64,000 bases of DNA, from the NCBI RefSeq assembly GCF_004027225.2, contig NC_044278.2:98076743-98140742 (forward strand), given 5' to 3'. The notes beneath the pieces were generated by a model. That model was not told the origin of the DNA. It saw nothing but the letters and a program-made list of their open reading frames with translations, and ran no database searches. Shown here one piece after another: positions 50,601 to 60,600 of this stretch (positions are counted from its first letter, which is position 1; every line of letters begins with the position of its first letter). The stretch is from Strigops habroptila (Eukaryota; Chordata; Aves; Psittaciformes; Psittacidae). The translations under genes were made by a program, and so were the position numbers.

Positions 50601-53600
50601 GAGAGTATGTACTCAGCAATGAAAAATTAATTAAAAATTAGGCTTAGCTAAAATTAGCATACACTTGTCCTGTACATTTTTTGATTGTGCTTTTGTTTGT
50701 ATCCCACAGAACTGTCTTATATGAATGTTGTCCTGGCTATATGAAAATGGATGGTACAAGAGGATGTCCTGCAGGTACAAGCTTATTTTCATATGGATGA
50801 GTCAGTATAAGAAGCATTACAGCACAGGAGACTTTCAAAGACGATTACCTTGAGAAATTATTGCCTCTTTTTAAGAATTGCTCCTAAGAATACACAGCTT
50901 CATTTGCATACAGCCCACACAGTTAGAAATCAGCCAGCACTGAATTTGATCATTTAGTTTAAATTGAATTTCCCAGATCCTTGCAGTTGAGAGGAATGAT
51001 AGTTCTCAAAGCTGACAAAGAACTTTTATTCTTATTTCCACTACACCTAGAATAACCTAAAAGCATACCAGTGAGGTTAGAAACCTAGGACATGAGGTGT
51101 GGCATATCTAGCTTCTGTTTATTCCTTTTTCCCTAGAAGACTTGAATCTTATTTACTAGAAGAGTGTTATAAACTTTAAATAAACTAAGGAGTGAAAATT
51201 AAGATTCAATTAACCAAATTCTTTATTTTCCTTATTTCTGCTACTCTGTTCTGCATAAATAAAATTAATCAAAGTAGGGAAAAGTATCTGAGAAGAAATA
51301 TATTTCATAACTTCAGATCCTTATATCTGAACTATGCCTTTTGCATTCAGTAATAGAGTTAGGCATACCTAAGGCAGAGTTTGTTTAGATGAATTAATTT
51401 TGCTTTAGATGTTTACATTAGAATGAGGCCAGTCATACTTTAGAATTGCCTGTTACTCTCCATGACCTGAAAAAGAGCCAAGAACAACTAGCTCACATAT
51501 AGATGTCTTGCTTCTAGATGCCTAGAAGTAGGAAAGCTGAATTCAGGTCTCAGGTAGCATTGTTTTAACTGTGAGACTATGGACATTCTTACTCTCTGGA
51601 TGAATCAATATATGCATAAAGCACACACTGGAAGAGCGAGAGGCCTCACAAGAACAATTCTGGTCCACCATGACCAAATGAGACCCACTCCATAGAAATT
51701 TTTGTGATTATAGATGGAATTTTCTCCTGTCCTTAATGGATAGGCACCCATTTCAGGTTGGGTTGGCACAAAACAAAACAGCTCTTCTAAAGAAAACATT
51801 ACAATATTCAGTTTTGTTTGATCTAATTTTTCATTAAGCAAACTGAAAAAATAAATAACAAGCAGATGTGTTTGGATGGTTTTTGAGTATTTTGACAATA
51901 GAATTTTAATCCAAGCACATTGTTTTAATATTGGTTTAAACAGTTTCAGAAAGGCAGTACTATTGTCCAACTAAAAGAAACAGACTACATTTGATTTTGA
52001 AAAAGTGGATGACTGAAGAGTTTACAGTATTCTTATGTTTATTTTAGTTGCTCCTATTGATCATGTATATGGCACACTTGGTATTGTGGGAGCTACTTCC
52101 ACGCAGCAGTATTCTGACATATCAAAGCTGAGAGAAGAGATTGAAGGACGAGGATCATTCACTTTCTTTGCACCAAGCAATGAAGCCTGGGAGCAATTAA
52201 ATTCAGTAAGTATGTGTGTGCTCATGCACGCATATATGTGTTAAACTGTATTTCTCTTTCAGTTAATGTTGTTTTAGCTGCAACAGCTAGTCTATGATAA
52301 GGTAGACCAGAAAGAATGTTGATATTTTAGATATAAAAGGACATTGCCCAAGTTATAGAAAAATAATTTGCATGTTTAACGTGCATTGTTGAATCTAGAG
52401 GGTCTGAATTTGTTTTCAGGAGTACTAAGCAACTGTGTTTCTTCCTTAAATGCTTCCATGAAAAATATTTATATTGTTATTGCTATTAGCACAGTTTGGG
52501 GTAAATTCACAGGAATTCCAGCAATTGCATGATGTAGAGTATAACTGTACTTTGTCAGTGATTCAGGTGTCCTTTTAGTAATATATTTAGATAAATAAAT
52601 ATTGAATCAACGTTCCTTCAATGACCTGTCTGTAATGAGGACTCCTGTCTTTCATTTCTGAGCAAATCAGACTAAAGTATCATTTAAGCAGAGCCAGATT
52701 GACTGGTATCAAAGTCATGTATCCTAACAGGAAATATCCATTGCAGTATGTATTGAAAGCATATGTTAAGGTAAATATATGTACATCTTTCTGACTAGAA
52801 GAATATTTTGAAACTTCTAATTAATTAAATTCCTTTCATCTTCAGGAAATTCACAGGAATTTGGTTGACAATGTAAATATTGAACTGTATAATGCTCTCC
52901 ACCACCACATGGTGAACAGGCGTATGTTAACAAAAGATCTTAAGAATGGCATGACTCTGGTGTCTATGTATAATGATCAGAAATTGCTTATTAACCATTA
53001 TCCTAATGGGGTAAGTCTACTCTCTCTTTTTCTTTTTTACCCCATAAGAAAGAAAATTATTTGGCTATAGCCATTACTTTTTCCTTTATTTCTTTCTATA
53101 GCTAAGAAAACTGGTTATAGAAAGTTTAGCATCTAGCAAATCAGTTGCCAGTGACAAAAATAAATAAACTTTCTCTTGAAAAAATTTTGTCTGCTGCATA
53201 GACTAATCACTAAGAATGAATGTGCTTTTTGCTGTTTAGAAAACAAAGTTCAAATGAAAATGAACATTCTTCCTGAAAGACAAAGCCTTTTGTGTCCAAA
53301 ATATATGATCATAATAAATTGAGGAGAAAATCCACTAGTAATTTTCATAGGTTTACAAAATAACTTTAAATCAGATCTTTCATTTGAATTGGAGTGCACG
53401 GTAGAAGCATTTAAGATCATAGGGGACACACTTCCTTTATTTGGCTGGAAACAAAATAACATTTATAAATGCTAGAAATCTCCCAGTTAATTCACTCATC
53501 TTTGTTGCCGTAAAGGCATTGAACCTTACATGTTAGACTACAATTTACATTAGTAAAAACCAATACAATCACTGTATTAACCAGATACAGAAACCAAAAG

Positions 53601-54602
53601 TGAGTAATTGCATTAAGAAATGAAACATGAATGTGAAATAAATGTTGCCTGAATAAATCTACTGCTAGATTCCCAGAAGCTTAGTCAGCCTTTTAAATAT
53701 TACAAGTTTTTACTCAAAATTTAAAATAAAAACTGAAAGAACAACAATGAATATGGAAAGTACAGTATATACATTGCTGATCCGTAAGAATTAGATTTTG
53801 CAAGTATATGATCAAACTAATGCTTAATGTTCTGCTTGATTGTCCAAATATAGGTTGTTACTGTTAACTGTGCCAGGATCATCCATGGCAACCAGATTGC
53901 TACCAATGGTGTTGTTCATGTCATTGATCGTGTCCTGACTGCTGTTGGAAATACCATTCAAGATTTCATTGAAGTCGAAGATGATCTTTCATCTCTTAGA
54001 GTAAGTGGACAAAAATAGAAACACTTCTCTGGTCTTGTAGGGGTTTTTTCTTTCTTTTTTATTTGTGTGTGATAGTTTTAAGTAAGAAGGGTTAGTTCAG
54101 AAAGAGAGAGAAATAAATTAAATTATAAGCTTCAGCTAATATTGCAAATCTGGCTATATAAAAAGGCAAAGTATATTTTACATAATCTGTTTATTCGCTT
54201 TTGCGGATCAAATGACCACATCAATAGGACATAATGTGTCCCTATACATAAAAAGTGTGTCTTCTCTTCAAGCACTGAGGTAATTAAACACGTGATCATA
54301 AATTGCCATCTGTTGCTGCTAGATAAATAAGAATAAGTTCAAAATGGATGATAGAAAATGATAAAAAAAAACCCCAATAAATTCCAGAACCTAACTAATA
54401 GCAAGTTTCGGAACATCAGTAGATACATGTAGGAAAGATTTTTCTTGCAAAGAGGAAGCAGGTTTTTTCTGCCCAAGTTTCTAGTTCCTCTTTCTTCTGG
54501 GAGATGAGTCTGCTTAGTGTAATGGGATTTCCTGCTGTACACGTTTAAAAGAATATGCCATGGCTTCACAAGTAGCTGTTGTCTGTTTCCCTCCTCTATA
54601 TC

Positions 54603-54634
<32 letters not shown>

Positions 54635-57600
54635 CAGAGGCATAAATCTGGAAAAGACCCTCTGAATCGCTCAAATCTAGTCCATGACTGTTACAGGCAA
54701 CCACATCATTTAATCTCTTTAAAAAACTGAATGTACAAGCCAACACTTCCTAGCTGCTAGGATCACGCTTGTTTTTCTTTCAGTTACATCACATTAAACT
54801 CTGTCTTTCTGACTGTTCAAAGGATGAAGTCCCTGTTTATAGCACATACACTTGCCAGTTCCTGTGTGCGTGCCCTTGCTCTTAATGCTGCTTTAATGAC
54901 TTTGGCTCCAAAAGCAACTGTGCTAATGAAACCATTCACAACAAAATCAACCCTGAGACTCTAATATGGCATTTCTTTTAGGATGGTTATTCCCATCTTC
55001 CAATTCACCAGTTTCATATGCACTTTATCTTTCTATCTTAGTTTGAACTAATGCTATTTCATCTTTAACTGAGCAAATTCTTTACTCAAGCCCAGATGTG
55101 TTCAATTTTACATATGTTCTTTTTCAAGAAAATCTGCTAATAATTCATACTGGCATACTCTATCATAGTACCCTTTTAATCCATCATATATTCTCACAAT
55201 TACTTCTTGAATGTCCAAAGCTGAGTAACATTTATAATTATAGAATGATATAATCATAGAATAGTTTGGGTTGAAGGGGACCTTAAAGATCATCCAGTTC
55301 AAATCTCCTGCCATGGGCAGGGGCACCTTCCACTAGACCAGTTTGCAAAACCCAGAGATAATTTTTCCTAGCCTCAAAGCCTGAGATGGGATAAAATAGA
55401 ATATTTCAGTTGGAATTTGATCAACGATCATCTAGCGTGATCACTTCAGGGCTCACCAAAAGTTAAAGCGTATTATTAAGGGCATTGTCCAAACATCGAC
55501 AGGCGTGGGGCATTGGCCACCTCTCAGTAAACAAATGCTTCCTTCAAGCCTGTTCCAGTGTTTGACCACCCTCTCAGTAAATAAATGCTTCTTAATGTCC
55601 AGTCTAATCCTCTCCTGACCCAACAATTGAACAATTGCCATGCATCCTATCACTGAATACCAGGGAGATCAGCACCTGCCTCTCCACTTACTCTCCTCAG
55701 GAAGCTGTAGAGAGTAAGCAGGTTGCTCCTCAGCTTCCTGTGGTGATTCAGAACTTCTTCCTTGTGTTTAATCAAATTAGTCATACACCTGTAATACACT
55801 TTTTATTATTTAAGGGGCAAATTATTAGCTTTCATCTGATTTGTCAAAACCTGTATGTTCACATTTTTCATTTAAAAATTCAGGCTGAAATAATTCCAAA
55901 TTTTGCCCTGTTGTCACCACTGTCAGAATTTATTGATTACTCTGTGCTGCGTTAAAGAGGTAACTCAGTATATCAAGACACATTTTCCCCACAAAAATAG
56001 TTTTCTATTCCTTATTGTCAGTTTTGTCATTCTACAGCACAGATCTCAGTCTAGTGTTAAAGTACCTGTGGGCGCTAGGTGAAACTAGAAAAATAATGGG
56101 GTTTGGTAATATTTTAAATAAGCAGCATTAAAAATAAATTTATCTTCTAGGCTGCTGCCATCACATCAGATGTCTTGGATACTCTTGGAAGGCCTGGTCA
56201 TTACACACTCTTTGCTCCTACTAATGAAGCTTTTGAGAGACTTCCAAGGGGAGTCCTGGAGAGGATTATGGGTGATAAGGTGGCTTCTGAAGGTATGTAA
56301 CCTTTTTGTTTCAAATGAGAAATACAGGTGACCAAATCAGGAGGCAGAAACTATGTTATCCTACTAGCTCTGAAATTAAGCTTCTTCACTGTCATACATA
56401 TGGGAGGAGTTATTTCTTCCATCTCTGATTTTTCCAATTACCTAGAGATTAGAAGTCACTGAAAACTTTTCCAAAACATTGATGTTTCTGATAGTTCAGC
56501 TGCACAGTTAAGATAGAGATTACTGCCTCTGGAAATGCAGGGCTATTAGAATGTGGGATTCTCTCATAGCTTTCTCATCAACAGCTTTTTCATACAAAAA
56601 GGAAATGTTCTTGTAAAAGGTAAGTTTGGCCCTGCGAGTTGAACTGAATTTGTACTATATATTCTGACAAACTATAGCAGTCAGCACACTTTTAGAGAAC
56701 TACAGTAAATCCAAATAATAGCTGAATCAGGCTGTTTGGTGAACAGTAATGTGGTGGACAACTAAGAAATGGAAACCTGCATTTCTATCTCTTTTATGAG
56801 CTCCACTGCACTAAAAAAGTTCTCCATCATTTCATTTTAGCCTGATTAAGCCACTGTGCAGTATCTCAATGAAGAATGGTGAAAAGAGGGATCTGGGCCA
56901 ATTTTAATGTGAGACAATGACTAGAAATGGAACCCTGAAATAACACAGCTCTTTTGATGTGCATTTTGATTAACTTTTTTCGGTTTATTTTCAGGAATTT
57001 TTGACTGATTCTTTTTGTACTTACAGAGGATAGCACACTGAATCTCAGTTAATATAGTAAGATATAATAAAATACAAATCCAGGCCGGCTTTGCATAGCC
57101 TATAAAGTTGTGTACTTAGAGCTCTATCTGGAGCATATCATCTTCAGTCACTGAGTTATATACTCTGTTACATGTAGGTTGCCGCATAAACTGTATAGTT
57201 TTCATAATACCAGGGATGCCAAAGATTTTTGACCATAGATGTTGTTTAGAGGTCTGTAGGATCAATTCTCAAATAAATAACTTTCAATAAAAAATCTGAG
57301 TGCAAATAAATGTGCTAGATAAGCTAGTAAACTATTAAAAATGGCATAGATATTTTATCCCCCGCCTATACGTGTATTTTATGTATATATATGTGTGTAT
57401 ATATATACAAATATATGTGTCTAAATACCTATATATTAATGTCCTGATCTTTTCTCCACAGCTCTAGTGAAGTTCCATATTTTAAATACTCTCCAGTGCT
57501 CTGAAGCCATCACAGGTGGAGCTGTCTATGAAACCTTGGAAGGAAACACAGTTGAAGTTGGTTGTGATGGTGAAAGTTTGACTGTGAATGGAGTGAAGAT

Positions 57601-60600
57601 GGTAAAACGCAAAGATATTGTGACAAGCAATGGCGTCATCCATCTCATTGATGAAGTCTTAATTCCTGATTCTGGTCAGTGATGTGTATGAAAAGCTTCT
57701 TACACTGAAGATGTTTTCTGCAATCTTACCTATGTTCCCTCAGTTATGTTGTTATGGATAAGCATGGAGAATCCAAATCAGGAACAGGAATAAACTGTGT
57801 GTTAAAATGTTTTTTTCTTATTTTATTTGTAGCCAAGCAAGTCATTGAGCTTGGTGGTGCCCAGCAGACTACTTTTACAGACCTGGTGGCACAGCTAGGA
57901 CTCGCATCTTCTCTAAGACCAGAAGGCCAATACACTCTTCTGGCACCTCTGAATGGTGCTTTTTCAGGTTAGTAGCCTTAAAAGATTATGCTCTGAATGT
58001 CAAAATAAATAAGAATATATGCTACATATTAATATCTACATATTTTTATAGATGACACCTTAAGGATGGATCAACGCCTTCTTAAAACAATCCTGCAGAA
58101 TCACATTATAAAAGTGAAAGTTGGGCTCAATGAACTATACAACGGACAAGAGCTGGAGACAATTGGAGGAAAATTGCTTAGAGTCTTTGTGTATCGCACA
58201 GTAAGTGAATGGGGCTTTCTAACACTATGTATCCCAACTATGAAAGTGAAGAATCATGAAAGCCTAAAAGACAAAGCTGAATAAAACCTCCAACATTTAC
58301 CAGCATGATTATCTAGCAATAAATGTCAAGATTTTAGGCTAAGAAAGTGTGAAAATCTAATCTTTATCAACAGGAACTTTGTTTGCATGGAATACTCTTT
58401 GGGAAAACAAAGTAGAATTCCATATTTGGCACTCCATTAGTTAATTTTTAATATTTGTTTGTTTGTTTGTTTAGAACTAGTTAAGAGAATTCTCAAGGGA
58501 AACTAAAAAATCAAGTTTGGAAATATTTACACCATATTAACTTACTCCAGATTTTGCTACTTTTGCTTTCTCAAGCAATACCAGATTTCCTGGCAAGAAC
58601 ACAAAATTTGTCTGTAGGAAATACATACGAAACTTTTTTTAAAATTTAGAAACCTGTTGGGAAGTAGGTATCCATCTCATTTTATCAGATATGTTTAAAT
58701 GTGTATCATTGTGTGAATAGCTACACTTGTTTCTCTTTTAATCAGGCTGTATGTGTTGAAAATTCATGCATGGTGAGAGGAAGTAAAGAAGGAAGGAATG
58801 GTTTTATTCACATCTTCAGACAGATCATCAATCCAGCAGAAATGACGTTGCATGAAATGCTGAGGAATGATAAGCGTTTTAGGTGAGTAGTGGTTTTGAC
58901 AGCACTGAGATTTTCCTAGAGGTAACAACTCTAGGATATACAGCACAGCTGGTCTGAGAAATAATTGTGGACTGTGGGTTGTTGGATTTTGAGGGGCATG
59001 GAGGGCAGGGAAGGGGTTATTGCCTCCTCAAAAAAAAAAAAAAAAAAAAAAGAAATAGAAAAAGGTAAAATGGGAGCTTGTGGAACAAAATGTGTTCTCT
59101 AGCTATATGCTGAAAGGGCTCTCAGACTTACTGTTACAATGGTTGTTTAGGTACATAGGCATCAATAAGACACCAGAGTGAGAGGAGTAAAAAGTCAAAA
59201 TTAGATGATACCTCCAGAACTATAAATACAGCAGTGTCTGGTAGTTTAGTTAATGAGTAGTACAATTCCATATGGGTGCAGCATGGTTTTGTGCCCTTCC
59301 AGTACATATTTCTGTCTCCTTCCTGCAAATATCTCAATACTTCTGGAGAGAACAACTACCCTTGTCATCCTCCCTTCATCTCTTTGATTTGTGGGAATTT
59401 AATTTGATGAATTCTGCTCTGATACAGTCTGACAACTTCTCTTTTTCCTCCCTCATATCCTTTTTCCTCCCTCATATCCTTTTTCCTCCCTCATATCCTT
59501 TTTCCTCAGTTTGCTACTCTTAAGACTGTCCTTTCTTCTCATGTTCCTCCTCCACTATTTCTGGGAAATAGTGAGATCGTTGCATTATCAAAAAATGAGG
59601 AAACTAAATGCCTCATAAATACTTCAATAGAATGTATTTTTGGTTTGTTTCTCTGTTGTAAACAGTGTTTTCCTCAGTCTGGTGAAAGCTGCAGATTTAG
59701 ATGATGTTCTGTCACGACCTGGAGAATGGACTCTATTTGTTCCTACTAATGATGCCTTTAAAGGTTTAACTGATGACGATAAGGATATATTGATAAGTAA
59801 GTAACATAAGAAAAATAGCAATATAAGCAAAAGTAAAATTGAACGGAAAGGTGGCTAGTGCTTTTTGTACACAAAAGCTATCTGATAAAACAGTTTACTT
59901 TTGACTAAGGTCATAGGCCATCCTTAAATTCATTCCTTCTTGGATAATAGAGAAAATATCTTTTTGGAAAAAAACCCCAGCCAACCTGAATTTAAATTTA
60001 AACTTCAACCCTTGATATAGTATTATTCCAAGATATAATTACCGTCAAAGTAAAAATCTGTATTCGTTTAATTAGCTTTAACTTCTCATTATTCAACCTT
60101 GCTATAATTTTTTTCAGCTGAAAGTCCCTTCTATCCTCTTTCTTTTTTTTGTTGTCAGCATTGCATTAAAAGATATGTAGTACTGACTTTCTTATCTCCT
60201 TTCTCTTCTCTGCCCAGTGATCTCTAATATCACTTGTGCTCTACAAGTTAAATATTTAATATGGACTGTTAAATTCAATTTGATGTAATTTCTTTTCATC
60301 TCATAATTTAAACTCCAGAGTTCTATAGATTTTTCACAAGATTTAGAAGTAGTTTCTTTAATGTCATTCTTTATTACTGCAAGAGAAGAAATGCACGGTG
60401 AATACTTCATATCTCCTGCAAAATTTCCCGCTAAAGAGTTAGACTGGGGCCATAGCACTACAACTATTTTTAGTTTATTTGAGAGTAATGTGAATTTAGC
60501 CTGTGCACAAGTACAGGAGGAGTGATTGTCTTGAATCCCACATCCAGAAGGTCAGTCAGATTTTCCATTACCATACTTTTTAGGCCAAAGTTCAGAGGCA

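Larger units (their letters stand above)
43252..50709 (+). other. POSTN: POSTN intron 2, repeat-bearing
   Basis: The longest intron here, 7,458 bp. It carries a pyrimidine repeat joined to a C run (45100-45252), a CR1 fragment (46950-47409) and an AT-rich palindromic repeat (49714-49923). No coding exon was recognised between exons 2 and 3, and the phases of those exons join cleanly. Confidence 0.9.
54001..56150 (+). other. POSTN: POSTN intron 6
   Basis: 2,150 bp. Holds a 29-A run at 54605-54633 and two minus-strand CR1 fragments (55238-55355 and 55398-55745). The A run is not attached to a recognisable retrocopy. Confidence 0.85.

Noticed and set aside
54605..54633. Poly(A) tail of a processed retrocopy
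   Set aside because: The sequence before the A run shows no recognisable coding remnant or flanking target duplication.
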